A stretch of 64,000 bases of DNA, taken from the NCBI RefSeq assembly GCF_004209755.1, contig NZ_CP035913.1:2170001-2234000 (forward strand), given 5' to 3'. Positions 33,216 through 46,950 of this stretch are shown piece after piece. Each line of letters opens with the position of its first letter. Position 1 is the first letter of the stretch. The notes under the pieces are model-generated. The model ran no database searches. It saw only the letters and a list, made by a program, of their open reading frames with translations, and was not told the DNA's origin. The position numbers were made by a program, and so were the translations under genes. This stretch comes from Pseudoduganella lutea. GTDB lineage: Bacteria > Pseudomonadota > Gammaproteobacteria > Burkholderiales > Burkholderiaceae_D.

Positions 33216-33352
33216 ATGACTTGTACGCAGTGCCGTTCCCTATGGGGCAACGTCACTGCTCAATCCGGAAGAAGTAAAGTTGGGTTGTAGTATTTAAATA
33301 CATCTCATCAAAGAGTAAATGCAAGGAATCATCATGATTCATAACCGTCAAG

Positions 33353-36241
<2,889 letters not shown>

Positions 36242-36440
36242 TTGACGGCTATAGCTACAAGCATTTACTACTGTGTTTGATGAGTTTTTTGTATGCGTCC
36301 TTTCGGACACTACCCTAAGTGTGCGATGTCTCGCACGCTTAATAAAACTTTACTTCTTCCAGATTGTTAAAGAACGAAACAGCAGTGATCTCTAAAAGAT
36401 CAAATCTAAATCTCAGGACTTAGATTTGACATCTTAAACT

Positions 36441-36516
36441 TGGTGGAGGATGACGGGATCGAACCGACGACCCCCTGCTTGCAAAGCAGGTGCTCTCCCA
36501 GCTGAGCTAATCCCCC
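36441..36516 (-). tRNA. tRNA-Ala (TGC), operon 3
   Basis: This 76-nt tRNA with anticodon TGC and encoded CCA is identical to the operon 2 copy. The flanking spacer is shorter here: 27 bases between the two tRNAs, against 38 in operon 2. Confidence 0.97.
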
Positions 36517-36543
36517 ATGGGATACAACTTTGTGCTTGATACG

Positions 36544-36620
36544 TGGTGGGTCTGGTTGGGCTCGAACCAACGACCCCCGCGTTATCAACACGGTGCTCTA
36601 ACCAGCTGAGCTACAGACCC
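36544..36620 (-). tRNA. tRNA-Ile (GAT), operon 3
   Basis: This 77-nt tRNA with anticodon GAT and encoded CCA is identical to the operon 2 copy. Confidence 0.97.
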
Positions 36621-36714
36621 GCATTGTTACCTAGCGGTGCTACTGTTTCTTCTTCATTCGACAGTCGATAAGTGTGAGCGTTTGATGCACGATCTTGACG
36701 ATCCGTGCCGACTC

Positions 36715-38248
<1,534 letters not shown>

Positions 38249-38563
38249 AATCTCTGTTTTCGCGAACCACCGAAATGGTTCTTATCAGTCCACTGGACTG
38301 ATAAGCTCACTCAAATAACTGACGAATCATCCGAAGATGATTACATTTATTACTTGTGTAAGCGTTTGTTGCTATATTTTGAGCATTCCGAACCGAAGTC
38401 CGGAGGCACATCACATCAAACGCCCACACTTATCGACTGTTGATTGTTAAAGAATTCTTCGCTTTTCAGCGGTTCTGCATTTCGGGATCAACCCGTAGAC
38501 AAATCGTTGTGTTTGTCAGCAGCAGAGAGGCAAGATTATCGAGTGTTTCGTGCGATTCGTCAA
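38249..38563 (-). promoter_or_regulatory. rrn operon 3 promoter and 16S leader
   Basis: The -35 box is TTGACG (38558-38563), with a 17-bp spacer and a -10 box GATAAT (38535-38540). A boxA-like element lies at 38443-38455. Next to 16S is the two-hairpin cassette (arms CTTATCAGTCCA/TGGACTGATAAG) shared with operon 1. The segment 38444-38638, including the promoter, is identical to operon 2. This copy therefore combines an operon-1-type proximal leader with an operon-2-type promoter. Confidence 0.87.
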
Positions 38564-38638
38564 GCTTCTTTCTGCCCCGCCTCAACTTGCTTGTTTCACT
38601 TTCGTGACAGCTGCGTTGCTGCGAGGGACAGAACTATA

Positions 38639-39415
38639 TCAAAGCCCCTCGAAGTTTGGCAAGCGCTTTTCGAGGAAGGCATGCATGCCTTCGCGTTGGG
38701 CCGGCGTGCCGAACGCGGCATGGAACAGCCGGCGCTCGTAGCGCACACCTTCCGTCAGCGGTATTTCATAGGCGACGTTAACCGCCTCCTTGATCTGCAT
38801 GGCCACCGACAGCGGCATCGAGGCGATCGTAGTTGCCGCCGCCAGCGCTTCTTCAAGCAGCTTGTCCGCCGGGACCACGCGCGATACGAGGCCGGTGCGC
38901 TCCGCTTCCGCCGCATCGATGGTACGTGCCGTCAGCAGCATGTCCATCGCCTTGGCCTTGCCAACCGCACGGGGCAGCCGCTGCGTGGCGCCGGCGCCCG
39001 GCGTGACACCGATCTTGATTTCCGGCTGGCCGAATTTCGCCGTGTCCGCCGCGATCACGAAATCGCACATCATCGCCAGTTCGCAGCCGCCGCCCAGCGC
39101 ATAGCCGGCGACCGCGCCGATGACCGGCGTGCGCACCTTCAGGATGTGCTCCCAGTTGCGGGTAATGTAGTTGTCCCGGTAAGTGTCCTGGTAGGTGTAG
39201 TCGATCATCGCCGGAATGTCCGCGCCTGCCGCGAAGGCCTTTTCGCTGCCGGTCAAGACGATGCAGCCGATCTGCGGATCCTTGTCGAAGCCGGCGAATG
39301 CCTCGCCCAGCTCGTTCATCATGCGGTCATTCAGCGCATTGAGCGCCTTGGGTCGGTTCAGGCGGATCAGCGCCACCTTGCCATGGACTTCGACGATCAG
39401 GTCTTCATATTGCAT
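38639..39415 (-). CDS. Enoyl-CoA hydratase
   Basis: This crotonase-family enzyme hydrates trans-2-enoyl-CoA to 3-hydroxyacyl-CoA in fatty-acid or related acyl-CoA degradation. The 258 residues match short-chain enoyl-CoA hydratase. The oxyanion-hole segments KAFAAGADI and [13 protein letters not shown] and both catalytic Glu residues (GGGCELA and FGQPEIKIG) are present. The start at 39415 has GGAG eight bases upstream; the open frame extends 14 codons further. Its stop codon lies exactly where the sequence shared between operon 2 and 3 upstream regions ends, about 75 bases from the rrn -35 box. Confidence 0.94.
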   Translation of the reverse strand: MQYEDLIVEVHGKVALIRLNRPKALNALNDRMMNELGEAFAGFDKDPQIGCIVLTGSEKAFAAGADIPAMIDYTYQDTYRDNYITRNWEHILKVRTPVIGAVAGYALGGGCELAMMCDFVIAADTAKFGQPEIKIGVTPGAGATQRLPRAVGKAKAMDMLLTARTIDAAEAERTGLVSRVVPADKLLEEALAAATTIASMPLSVAMQIKEAVNVAYEIPLTEGVRYERRLFHAAFGTPAQREGMHAFLEKRLPNFEGL

Positions 39416-39480
39416 GCTTTTCTCCGGGACGATTCGATCGGGCGATTGTAGCGCCATCAGCGAGGCATTCCCATACCGCC

Positions 39481-40776
39481 ATGGCTGCTATGATCCGCCA
39501 ACCGATGGCCCTACCACTTCTCTCCTCGATCGTCGAACGCTGGCGCAGCGATGCGCTCCTGTCCAGTACCGACTTCCGCCGCTACTGGGCCAGCATGGTG
39601 CTGACGAGCTTTGGCTCGCAGATTGGCACGCTTGCTCTACCCCTCTGCGCGGTATTGCTGCTGCACGCGACGCCGGCGCAAATGGGCATGCTGACCGCCT
39701 GCCAGGCAATTCCGTTCGCGATTCTTGCGCTGCCCGCGGGCGTACTGCTGGACCGCAGCCGCAAGCTGCCGATCCTGCTGGGCAGCAAGGCAGCCCAGGG
39801 CATTTCACTCGCCTCGATTCCCGTCGCGTGGTGGTTCGACCTGCTGGGCATGCCGTGGCTGTATGCGGTGGCAGCCGTCCAGGGCGCATGCAGTGTCATC
39901 GGCGGCGGCGCGGAGCAAATTTTCCTCACGCTGCTTGTTGGCCGCGAGAGGATGGTCGAAGCACAGTCCCGCTTCGCCAGCACCGATTCCATTTCGCGCC
40001 TGCTGGCGCCCGGCCTTGCCGGCATCCTGATCCAGTGGCTGACGGCACCGGTGGCGATCATCGCCAACGCGGCCACGTTCTTCATCTCGGTCTGGAACAT
40101 CGGCCGCGTGAAGATGCGCGAAGCAGTGCCGCCGCGCAGCGAGCGGCATCCGCTGCACGACGTTCGCGCCGGCTTTGCCTTCATCTGGAAACAGCCGCTG
40201 CTGCGGGCGCTGGCCTGGGTCGCCGGCGCCTGGCACATCCTTTTCTATGGCTACTCGGCGCTGCTCGTGCTGTTCGCCACGCGCGAGCTGGGCATGAGCG
40301 CGGGCACGCTCGGCATGGCGCAGATGCTCGGCGGGATGGGCGTCTTCGTCAGTTCCCTGCTGTTGCGGCCATTGAACCGGCGCTATGGCGCCGGCATCAC
40401 CATCATGATCGGCACGGCATCCATGGCGCTCGGCTTCGTGCTGATGCCGCTGATCCCCCGCGACCTGTTCGGCGATGCCCGGTTCAGTGCGGCAGCCTAT
40501 GCCGTACTGATATTCTTCTTCGACCTGGGAGCCATGCTGTTCTTCGTGCCCTACCAGGCGCTGCGCCAGAGCGTGACTCCGGATGAGATGCTGGGCCGGA
40601 TGATCTCCACGATGCGTTTCCTGACGGTGGCGGTAGCGCCGCTGGGTGCGCTCGTTGCCGGCTATGCGGGCGACCATCTCGGCGTGCGGCCGGCGTTGTA
40701 CTGCATTGCCGTGGGTGGCGTGCTGCTGACCGCCGGGGTAGTCTCATCGCGCGCGATCCGAAGCGTGCGCCCCTGA
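39481..40776 (+). CDS. MFS transporter (MFS_3, enterobactin-exporter-like)
   Basis: This is a 12-helix major facilitator transporter of 431 residues. The early [23 protein letters not shown] segment, the motif-A-like [15 protein letters not shown] and the second-half [16 protein letters not shown] are typical of the MFS_3 group, which includes siderophore exporters. No siderophore genes are adjacent and the substrate is unknown. Two alternative Met codons (residues 4 and 9) are possible starts. Confidence 0.88.
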   Translation: MAAMIRQPMALPLLSSIVERWRSDALLSSTDFRRYWASMVLTSFGSQIGTLALPLCAVLLLHATPAQMGMLTACQAIPFAILALPAGVLLDRSRKLPILLGSKAAQGISLASIPVAWWFDLLGMPWLYAVAAVQGACSVIGGGAEQIFLTLLVGRERMVEAQSRFASTDSISRLLAPGLAGILIQWLTAPVAIIANAATFFISVWNIGRVKMREAVPPRSERHPLHDVRAGFAFIWKQPLLRALAWVAGAWHILFYGYSALLVLFATRELGMSAGTLGMAQMLGGMGVFVSSLLLRPLNRRYGAGITIMIGTASMALGFVLMPLIPRDLFGDARFSAAAYAVLIFFFDLGAMLFFVPYQALRQSVTPDEMLGRMISTMRFLTVAVAPLGALVAGYAGDHLGVRPALYCIAVGGVLLTAGVVSSRAIRSVRP

Positions 40777-40827
40777 CACGATGCTGGCAATACACTGGTG
40801 CATTGCCAACTTTGCAAGGGGACCATC

Positions 40828-41265
40828 ATGTTCAAGAACATCCTGTTACCCACCGATGGGTCCGACCTGGCCGTAAAAGCCACCGACCTCGCGATCCGCT
40901 TCGCCCAGGTGCATGGCGCGCGCATCATCTCGATCTGCGTGGCCCAGCCGTTCCCGTTCGTGCCGATGGCCGAAGGCGCGGTGGTACCGGACGCGGCAGT
41001 GTTTGAAACCCAGATCGCCACCACCGCCCAGGCGCACATCAACAAGGTGGCGGCTGCGTGCGCCACGGCCGGCGTGCCGTTCGAAGGCGTCGTCGTCAAT
41101 TCCCACACGCCGTACAAGGAAATCATCGATGCCGCGCAAAAGCACAATTGCGACATCATCCTGATGGCCTCGCACGGCCGCACGGGCTTGAACAAACTGT
41201 TCCTTGGCAGCGAAACGCAGAAAGTGCTGGCGCACACGGAGCTGCCGGTACTGGTGCTTCGTTAA
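40828..41265 (+). CDS. Universal stress protein (UspA family)
   Basis: This is a single-domain cytoplasmic USP of 145 residues. The N-terminal NILLPTDGSDLA contains the conserved Asp. The C-terminal ATP-binding motif MASHGRTGLNKLFLGSETQKVLAHT follows the G-2x-G-9x-G(S/T) pattern, so ATP binding is expected. A GGGG site precedes the start. It is a stand-alone gene, convergent with mltA (six bases between stops). Confidence 0.93.
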   Translation: MFKNILLPTDGSDLAVKATDLAIRFAQVHGARIISICVAQPFPFVPMAEGAVVPDAAVFETQIATTAQAHINKVAAACATAGVPFEGVVVNSHTPYKEIIDAAQKHNCDIILMASHGRTGLNKLFLGSETQKVLAHTELPVLVLR

Positions 41266-41271
41266 TCTGTC

Positions 41272-42510
41272 CTAGCGGGTCTGGCGCGGCAGCAGCACCC
41301 ATACTTCGCCGCGCTGCTTCATCCGGCCCGCGTTCTCCGCCGCTTCGGTTCCGAAGCCAAAGAAGAAGTCGACCCGGATGGCGCCGCGAATCGCGCCACC
41401 GGTGTCCTGCGCCATCACGAGCCGCTGCAGCGGAATCTCGCTGGCGGCCTGCGTGGTGGACAGGTACAGGGGCACGCCGGCGGGTATCTGCGTCGTGTCC
41501 ACGGCCACCGAGCGCTGCGGCGTCAATGGCACACCCAGCGAACCTTTCGGCCCCACGTTCGGGTCCGGCAGTTTTTCCTCCCTGAAGAATACATAGCTCG
41601 GATTGACGTTCAGCAGTTCCTGCCTGCGCGTCGGGTGACCGGCGATCCACGCCTTGATGCCCTGGGCGGACGCCTGCTCGGAAGTCAGCTCGCCCTGCTC
41701 GATCAGCCACTTGCCGATCGACTTGTAGGGATGGCCGTTCTGGTCGGCATACGCCACGCGCACGGTTTCGCCACTGTCGAGCTGGACGCGGCCGGAGCCC
41801 TGCACCTCGAGGAAGAACGCTTCCACCGGGTCGTCGACCCACAGCAGTTCCTTGCCACTGAAATCGGCACGCGCGATCTCGGCACGGCTGGCGTACGGCA
41901 CCACCTTCCTGCCCTGCAGCCGACCGCGCAACCTCTTGCCCTTCAGTTCCGGATAAACGCCGGCCAGGTCGATCGTCAGCATATCGTCCGGCACTTTATA
42001 TAGAGGCGTCTGGTACGGGCCACCCTGCCTGCGCGCACCGCGCAGCAACGGCTCGTAGTAGCCGGTGACCAGGCCGCTGTCAGCACCGTCCGGCGCGATC
42101 ACGCGATGCGGCACGAGGAAGGTTTCAAAGAACAGCCGCACGGCTCGCTCGTCACCGGCGTTGACGGTGCGGGCGATCGCGCAGGCCTCCTTCCACTCCG
42201 CGCGCCTGCCGATCACGGAACAGGACGACTGGAAGGCGGGCCAGGCGGCACGCAAGTCGTCGCGCGACCAGCCTGGCAGATCGGAAAAGCTGCCTGGCAC
42301 GAACGCCGTTTTCGATGGCGGCGCCGGCGGCTGGGCCGGCTCCGCGGGTGGCTGGGGCACAGACGGGGGCACCGGCTGGGGCGCCGGCTGCGGTACCGGT
42401 GAAGGCTGGGGCGCGGGCGGCGCCACGCAACCGGCGAGCAGGACTGCCGATACGGCGATGCAGCTCAACGGCTGGAAAATACGGGGTAGACTACGGCGTA
42501 CGAAAAACAT
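41272..42510 (-). CDS. mltA: Membrane-bound lytic murein transglycosylase A
   Basis: MltA cleaves peptidoglycan glycan strands from the outer membrane, producing 1,6-anhydromuropeptides. The 412-residue lipoprotein has the lipobox VLLAGC (Cys28) and a Pro-rich linker (about 30-65). The MltA barrel domain has VTGYYEPLL and SGKELLWVDDPVEAFFL, and a C-terminal 3D domain has the catalytic-type Asp in MAQDTGGAI and VDFFFGFG. It is divergent from the short membrane-protein gene whose ribosome site abuts its start. Confidence 0.95.
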   Translation of the reverse strand: MFFVRRSLPRIFQPLSCIAVSAVLLAGCVAPPAPQPSPVPQPAPQPVPPSVPQPPAEPAQPPAPPSKTAFVPGSFSDLPGWSRDDLRAAWPAFQSSCSVIGRRAEWKEACAIARTVNAGDERAVRLFFETFLVPHRVIAPDGADSGLVTGYYEPLLRGARRQGGPYQTPLYKVPDDMLTIDLAGVYPELKGKRLRGRLQGRKVVPYASRAEIARADFSGKELLWVDDPVEAFFLEVQGSGRVQLDSGETVRVAYADQNGHPYKSIGKWLIEQGELTSEQASAQGIKAWIAGHPTRRQELLNVNPSYVFFREEKLPDPNVGPKGSLGVPLTPQRSVAVDTTQIPAGVPLYLSTTQAASEIPLQRLVMAQDTGGAIRGAIRVDFFFGFGTEAAENAGRMKQRGEVWVLLPRQTR

Positions 42511-42519
42511 GGAGGCGGT

Positions 42520-42639
42520 ATGTGGATTCTGATAGTCGAGGCGTTGGTGGCGCTGTTCCTGCTCGTGTTCATCGTCTGGTGGACGATGCCGGGAAAGAAA
42601 AAGACGCCGCCGGCCAAACGGCCGGACCAGCCTGAATGA
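42520..42639 (+). CDS. 39-residue single-pass membrane protein
   Basis: This small gene has a perfect GGAGG site seven bases before its ATG. It encodes one hydrophobic helix (about residues 3-22, with a WW pair at its end) followed by a short basic, Pro/Lys-rich cytoplasmic tail. It is divergent from mltA, ten bases away, so its promoter must lie within or across the mltA 5' end. I do not recognise a family. The strong ribosome site and clean helix-plus-tail composition argue that it is translated. Confidence 0.6.
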   Translation: MWILIVEALVALFLLVFIVWWTMPGKKKTPPAKRPDQPE

Positions 42640-42651
42640 TGCGATTGTAGA

Positions 42652-43026
42652 TCAGTGGAGCGAGTGCGGCAGCGTGAGCACGAATTCCGGAATCTTGACT
42701 TCGAACTGGTGGCCATCCTCGGCCACACAGAAGTATTCTCCTACCATCGACCCCTGCGGCGTCTGCAATGCCGTGCCGCTCGTGTATTCGAACTGTTCGC
42801 CCGGCTGCAGCAATGGCTGGTGCCCCACCACGCCGAGGCCGCGCACTTCCTGCTTGTGATTGTTCGCGTCGGTAATCACCCAATGCCGCGAGATCAACTG
42901 CGCGGCGACCGTGCCGGTGTTCCTGATCGTGATCGAGTACGTGAACACGAAGTTGGTGCGTTCCGGATCGGACTGTTCAGGCAGGAACTGGGTCCTGACC
43001 GACACATCGAATGCATATTGGGCCAT
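42652..43026 (-). CDS. apaG: ApaG (Co2+/Mg2+ efflux protein family)
   Basis: This small beta-sandwich (DUF525/ApaG) protein has 124 residues, the family's usual length. Typical segments are NFVFTYSITIRNTG, LISRHWVITDA, GVVGHQPLLQPGEQFEYTSG and GSMVGEYFCV. The ATG at 43026 begins MAQYAFDVSV, matching family N-termini; the longer frame adds 14 unlikely residues. The molecular role is not well settled (linked to metal resistance and to Ap4A metabolism in enterics). It is divergent from rpe. Confidence 0.95.
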   Translation of the reverse strand: MAQYAFDVSVRTQFLPEQSDPERTNFVFTYSITIRNTGTVAAQLISRHWVITDANNHKQEVRGLGVVGHQPLLQPGEQFEYTSGTALQTPQGSMVGEYFCVAEDGHQFEVKIPEFVLTLPHSLH

Positions 43027-43210
43027 CGGTAATCCTTTGTTGCCGGCGCATTCGCCAGGATTCGCCATGGAATGTGCCGAAATTTCAAATGTAGCGTTTT
43101 ATTAACCTGGTTGCACATTGCACCCGAATTCGCTCCGTTGCGCAAGGTGCGCTCCGCACATAACGGGAGAGCAGCGTAAAATAACGCATCTTTTTGCCAT
43201 CCCCCCTGTC

Positions 43211-43876
43211 ATGACTACTTTCCGCATCGCCCCCAGCATCCTGTCCGCCGACTTCGCCCGCCTGGGCGAGGAAGTGAAGAACGTCGTCGCCGCCGGCGCC
43301 GACATCATCCACTTCGACGTGATGGACAATCACTATGTGCCGAACCTCACGATCGGCCCGCTGGTACTCCAGGCGATCCGCCCGCATGTGCAGGTGCCGA
43401 TCGACGTGCACCTGATGGTCAAGCCGGTCGACCGCATCATTCCCGACTTTGCCAAGGCGGGCGCGAACATCATCACGTTCCACCCCGAAGCATCCGAGCA
43501 CATCGACCGCTCGCTGCAGCTGATCCGCGACAACGGCTGCAAGGCCGGCCTCGTGTTCAACCCGACCACGCCCCTGCATTACATCGAACATGTGATGGAC
43601 AAGATCGACATGATCCTGATTATGTCGATCAATCCGGGCTTTGGGGGCCAGACGTTCATTCCGCAAACGCTGAAGAAAATCGCGCAGGCCCGCCGCCTGA
43701 TCGACGAGTCGGGCCGCGACATCCTGCTGGAAGTCGATGGCGGGATCAAGATCGACAACATTGCCGAGGTGGCAAAGGCTGGTGCGGACACGTTCGTGGC
43801 CGGCTCGGCGATCTTCGGCAAGCCCGACTACAAGGCCGTCATCGACGCGATGCGCACCCAACTGGCGACGGTGTAA
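43211..43876 (+). CDS. rpe: Ribulose-phosphate 3-epimerase
   Basis: Rpe interconverts ribulose 5-phosphate and xylulose 5-phosphate in the pentose phosphate pathway. The 221-residue TIM barrel has the family signatures [25 protein letters not shown] with the metal/catalytic Asp, [16 protein letters not shown] and EVDGGI with the second catalytic Asp. It is followed two bases later by gph, a common betaproteobacterial order leading into trpE. Confidence 0.97.
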   Translation: MTTFRIAPSILSADFARLGEEVKNVVAAGADIIHFDVMDNHYVPNLTIGPLVLQAIRPHVQVPIDVHLMVKPVDRIIPDFAKAGANIITFHPEASEHIDRSLQLIRDNGCKAGLVFNPTTPLHYIEHVMDKIDMILIMSINPGFGGQTFIPQTLKKIAQARRLIDESGRDILLEVDGGIKIDNIAEVAKAGADTFVAGSAIFGKPDYKAVIDAMRTQLATV

Positions 43877-43878
43877 GC

Positions 43879-44628
43879 ATGACGGCGGCAGCTCACCCCC
43901 TGGCCGGCGTGCGCGCCGCCATCATCGACCTGGACGGCACGATGCTCGACACCGTGCCGGACTTCCACGTGGCCATCAACCGCATGCGCGAAGAGCTGGG
44001 CCTGGAAGCCATCACGGCCGAGCAGATCAAGAACATGGTTGGCAAGGGCTCGGAAAACCTGATCCGCAGCGTGCTGTCGCTCGACCATGACGATGCCGCC
44101 GTCGAACAGCACTTCGCCGCGGCGATGGACGCCTACCAGCGGCACTACCTGGCGATCAATGGCCACCACAGCACGCTGTATCCAGACGTGGCCGCCGGCC
44201 TGACGGAACTGAAGGATGCCGGCATCCGCCTCGCCTGTGTGACGAACAAGCCGCTCGCATTCGCCTTGCCGCTGCTGAAGCTGAAGGAACTCGATGGCTA
44301 CTTCGAGGTGATCTACGGCGGCGATTCGTTCGAGAAGAAAAAGCCCGATCCGCTGCCGCTGATGAAAGCGTGCGAATACTTCGGCCTGCCGCCGCACCAG
44401 GTGGTGGCGATCGGCGACTCGTCGAACGACGCGCAGGCGGCCCGCGCGGCCGGTTGCCCGGTGCTGACGGTGCCGTATGGCTATAACCACGGCGAGTCTA
44501 TACACGAGACGGATTCCGATGGTATAGTGGAAACGCTGCTGCATGCTGCACAGTTAATCAACGCGCACAATCAGCAGAATCAATCTCAAGCGAATCAATC
44601 TCAGCCGGATCAACCGGCTGCAACTTAA
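43879..44628 (+). CDS. gph: Phosphoglycolate phosphatase
   Basis: This HAD-superfamily phosphatase hydrolyses 2-phosphoglycolate, which is formed during DNA repair. The 249 residues have the nucleophile motif IDLDGTMLDT, the motif II Thr in CVTNKP, the Lys of EKKKPDPLPL and the terminal acidic GDSSNDAQAA. The cap domain lies at about 30-95. The C-terminal tail is Gln/Asn-rich (NQQNQSQANQSQ), probably disordered, and ends about 20 bases before the trp leader peptide. Confidence 0.94.
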   Translation: MTAAAHPLAGVRAAIIDLDGTMLDTVPDFHVAINRMREELGLEAITAEQIKNMVGKGSENLIRSVLSLDHDDAAVEQHFAAAMDAYQRHYLAINGHHSTLYPDVAAGLTELKDAGIRLACVTNKPLAFALPLLKLKELDGYFEVIYGGDSFEKKKPDPLPLMKACEYFGLPPHQVVAIGDSSNDAQAARAAGCPVLTVPYGYNHGESIHETDSDGIVETLLHAAQLINAHNQQNQSQANQSQPDQPAAT

Positions 44629-44648
44629 AACCGAACGCTCGTCAAACG

Positions 44649-44735
44649 ATGTTTCTCAACAAAAGACACAACGTTACTCACCAGGGATCGATCGAGGCCT
44701 GGCTGTGGCGACGCTGGCAATCCTTGGCAAACTAA
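44649..44735 (+). CDS. trpL: Trp-rich leader peptide of the trp operon
   Basis: This is a 28-codon open frame starting with ATG and ending with TAA. Near its end it reads Trp-Leu-Trp-Arg-Arg-Trp, giving three Trp codons within six (44700-44717). It lies between gph and trpE and is followed 13 bases later by a terminator hairpin with a T run. This is the architecture of ribosome-mediated attenuation: scarce charged tRNA-Trp stalls the ribosome here and changes folding downstream. The ribosome site is weak. The role is inferred from position and composition. Confidence 0.85.
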   Translation: MFLNKRHNVTHQGSIEAWLWRRWQSLAN

Positions 44736-44748
44736 GCCGCATTGATTG

Positions 44749-44807
44749 CTGCCGTCGGAGACTTCGCGCGACTACCCACCTTTTCGCTTTCTCCCGGCAG
44801 GTTTTTT
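44749..44807 (+). terminator. trp operon attenuator
   Basis: The 5' arm CTGCCG-tc-GGAGA (44749-44761) pairs with TCTCCCGGCAG (44790-44800), an 11-bp stem with a two-base bulge and a 28-base loop, followed directly by GTTTTTT. Upstream, GCAATC inside the leader-peptide Trp region (44717-44722) can pair with GATTGC (44744-44749), which touches the terminator's 5' arm. That offers an alternative fold. It lies 58 bases before trpE. Confidence 0.82.
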
Positions 44808-44865
44808 GAACCTCACCGCCACCATCACGCCCAAAATGGGTTCGCGTGGCGGGTTGGAGAGAACC

Positions 44866-46362
44866 ATGACCGAACTCGAATTCAAATCGCTGGCCACGCA
44901 AGGCTACAACCGTATCCCCCTGATCGCGGAAGCGTTCGCCGACCTGGAAACGCCGCTGTCGCTGTACCTGAAGCTGGCGCAGAGCCAGAACAACGGCAAG
45001 AACACGTTCCTGCTTGAGTCCGTCGTCGGCGGCGAACGCTTCGGCCGCTATTCGTTCATCGGCCTGCCGGCGAAAACGCTGCTGCGCACCGTGGGCAGCC
45101 GCACCGAGATCGTCAAGGGCGGCGAAGTCATCGAAACGCATGATGGCAATCCCCTCGAATTCATCGAGCAGTACCAGGCCCGCTTCAAGGTCGCGCTGCG
45201 CCCGGGCATGCCCCGCTTCGTGGGCGGCCTGGCCGGCTACTTCGGCTACGACACCGTGCGCTTCATTGAAAAGAAGCTGGCCAACAGTGCGCAGAAGGAT
45301 GACCTGGGCTTGCCCGACATCCAGCTGATGGTCACCGAAGAACTGGCCGTCATCGACAACCTCTCGGGCAAGCTGTACCTGATCGTGTATGCCGATACCG
45401 CGCAGCCGGAATCGTTCTCGAAGGCGCGCGTGCGACTGAAGGAACTGAAAGCGCTGCTGCGCCGCGGCGTGGATGCGCCCGTCACGTCGTCGTCGGTGCG
45501 CACCGAAGCGATCCGCGACTTCGACAAGGAATCATACCTGGCCGCCGTGGCCAAGGCGAAGGAATACGTGATGGCCGGCGACCTGATGCAGGTGCAGATC
45601 GGCCAGCGCATCCGCAAGCCCTACGTGGATTCGCCGCTCACGCTGTACCGCGCGCTGCGTTCGCTGAACCCGTCGCCGTACATGTACTTCTATAACTTCG
45701 GCGACATGCAGATCGTCGGCGCCTCTCCCGAGATCCTCGTGCGTAACGAAACGCTTCCGGACGGTGAAAAGAAAGTCACGCTGCGCCCGATCGCCGGCAC
45801 GCGCCCACGCGGCGCCACGCCGGAGAAAGACGCGCAACTGGCCGAGGAACTGCTGGCCGACCCGAAGGAAATCGCCGAGCACGTGATGCTGATCGACCTG
45901 GCGCGCAACGACCTGGGCCGCATCGCCGAAATCGGCAGCGTGAAGGTCACGGACAAGATGGTCATCGAAAAGTATTCGCACGTGCAGCACATCGTGTCGA
46001 ACGTCGAGGGCAAGCTGAAGTCCGGCATGTCGAACCTGGACGTGCTGCGCGCCACCTTCCCGGCCGGCACGCTGACCGGTGCGCCGAAAGTGCGCGCGAT
46101 GGAAGTGATCGACGAACTGGAAATCTCCAAGCGCGGCATCTATGGCGGCGCCTGCGGCTACCTGTCGTTCGGCGGCGAGATGGACGTGGCGATCGCGATC
46201 CGCACCGGCGTGATCAAGGATGGCATGCTGTATGTGCAGGCCGCGGCCGGCATCGTGGCCGACTCGATACCCGAGATGGAATGGCTGGAAACGGAAAACA
46301 AGGCGCGCGCCGTGCTGCGCGCCGCCGAACAAGTGCAAGATGGCCTGGATGGGGAGTTCTGA
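44866..46362 (+). CDS. trpE: Anthranilate synthase component I
   Basis: TrpE makes anthranilate from chorismate with ammonia supplied by TrpG, the first step of tryptophan synthesis. The 498 residues include the Trp feedback-site motif LLES (about 49-52), the chorismate-binding [21 protein letters not shown] and [15 protein letters not shown]. The start ATG has GGAGAG upstream. An in-frame extension reaching back to 44746 would be read through the attenuator and is rejected. It overlaps no neighbour; trpG begins one base after its stop. Confidence 0.97.
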   Translation: MTELEFKSLATQGYNRIPLIAEAFADLETPLSLYLKLAQSQNNGKNTFLLESVVGGERFGRYSFIGLPAKTLLRTVGSRTEIVKGGEVIETHDGNPLEFIEQYQARFKVALRPGMPRFVGGLAGYFGYDTVRFIEKKLANSAQKDDLGLPDIQLMVTEELAVIDNLSGKLYLIVYADTAQPESFSKARVRLKELKALLRRGVDAPVTSSSVRTEAIRDFDKESYLAAVAKAKEYVMAGDLMQVQIGQRIRKPYVDSPLTLYRALRSLNPSPYMYFYNFGDMQIVGASPEILVRNETLPDGEKKVTLRPIAGTRPRGATPEKDAQLAEELLADPKEIAEHVMLIDLARNDLGRIAEIGSVKVTDKMVIEKYSHVQHIVSNVEGKLKSGMSNLDVLRATFPAGTLTGAPKVRAMEVIDELEISKRGIYGGACGYLSFGGEMDVAIAIRTGVIKDGMLYVQAAAGIVADSIPEMEWLETENKARAVLRAAEQVQDGLDGEF

Positions 46363-46363
46363 C

Positions 46364-46948
46364 ATGCTGCTGATGATCGACAATTACGACTCCTTCACCT
46401 ACAACATCGTGCAGTACTTCGGCGAACTGGGTGAAGACGTGCGGGTGCACCGCAACGACGAGATCACGATCGAGGAGATCGAAGCCCTGAACCCGGACCG
46501 GATCTGCATCTCGCCGGGCCCGAAGGATCCTGCGCAGGCCGGCATCTCGGTGGCGGTGCTGAAGCACTTCGCCGGCAAGAAGCCGATCCTCGGCGTGTGC
46601 CTGGGCCACCAGGCCATCGGCGAAGCGTTCGGCGGCAAGGTCATCCGCGCCAAGGAAGTCATGCACGGTAAAACGTCGCCGATCGCCCATACCGGCGAAG
46701 GCGTGTTCAAGGATCTGCCGAGCCCGTTCACGGTGATCCGCTACCACTCGCTGGCGATCGAACGCGCGTCGCTGCCCGCCTGCCTGGAAGTGACGGCGTG
46801 GACGGACGATGGCGAAATCATGGGCGTGCGCCACAAGGACTTCGACATCGAAGGCGTGCAGTTCCATCCCGAATCGATCCTCTCCGAACATGGCCATGCC
46901 ATGCTGAAGAACTTCCTCAATCGCACGTCGTCGAGCGCAAAGGAATGA
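46364..46948 (+). CDS. trpG: Anthranilate synthase component II (glutaminase)
   Basis: This class I glutamine amidotransferase of 194 residues feeds ammonia to TrpE. The opening [14 protein letters not shown], the nucleophile Cys in [15 protein letters not shown] and the His-Glu pair in FHPESIL complete the catalytic triad. In many bacteria the same subunit also serves aminodeoxychorismate synthase. It is translationally coupled with trpE (one-base gap) and trpD. Confidence 0.97.
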   Translation: MLLMIDNYDSFTYNIVQYFGELGEDVRVHRNDEITIEEIEALNPDRICISPGPKDPAQAGISVAVLKHFAGKKPILGVCLGHQAIGEAFGGKVIRAKEVMHGKTSPIAHTGEGVFKDLPSPFTVIRYHSLAIERASLPACLEVTAWTDDGEIMGVRHKDFDIEGVQFHPESILSEHGHAMLKNFLNRTSSSAKE

Positions 46949-46950
46949 CC

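Noticed and set aside
36406..36591. 61-codon minus-strand frame over tRNA-Ala
   Set aside because: It is translation of the tRNA and its flanks, a common false gene.
44746..44865. Upstream in-frame extension of trpE
   Set aside because: It would translate the attenuator hairpin; the start at 44866 has a good ribosome site and the normal TrpE N-terminus.
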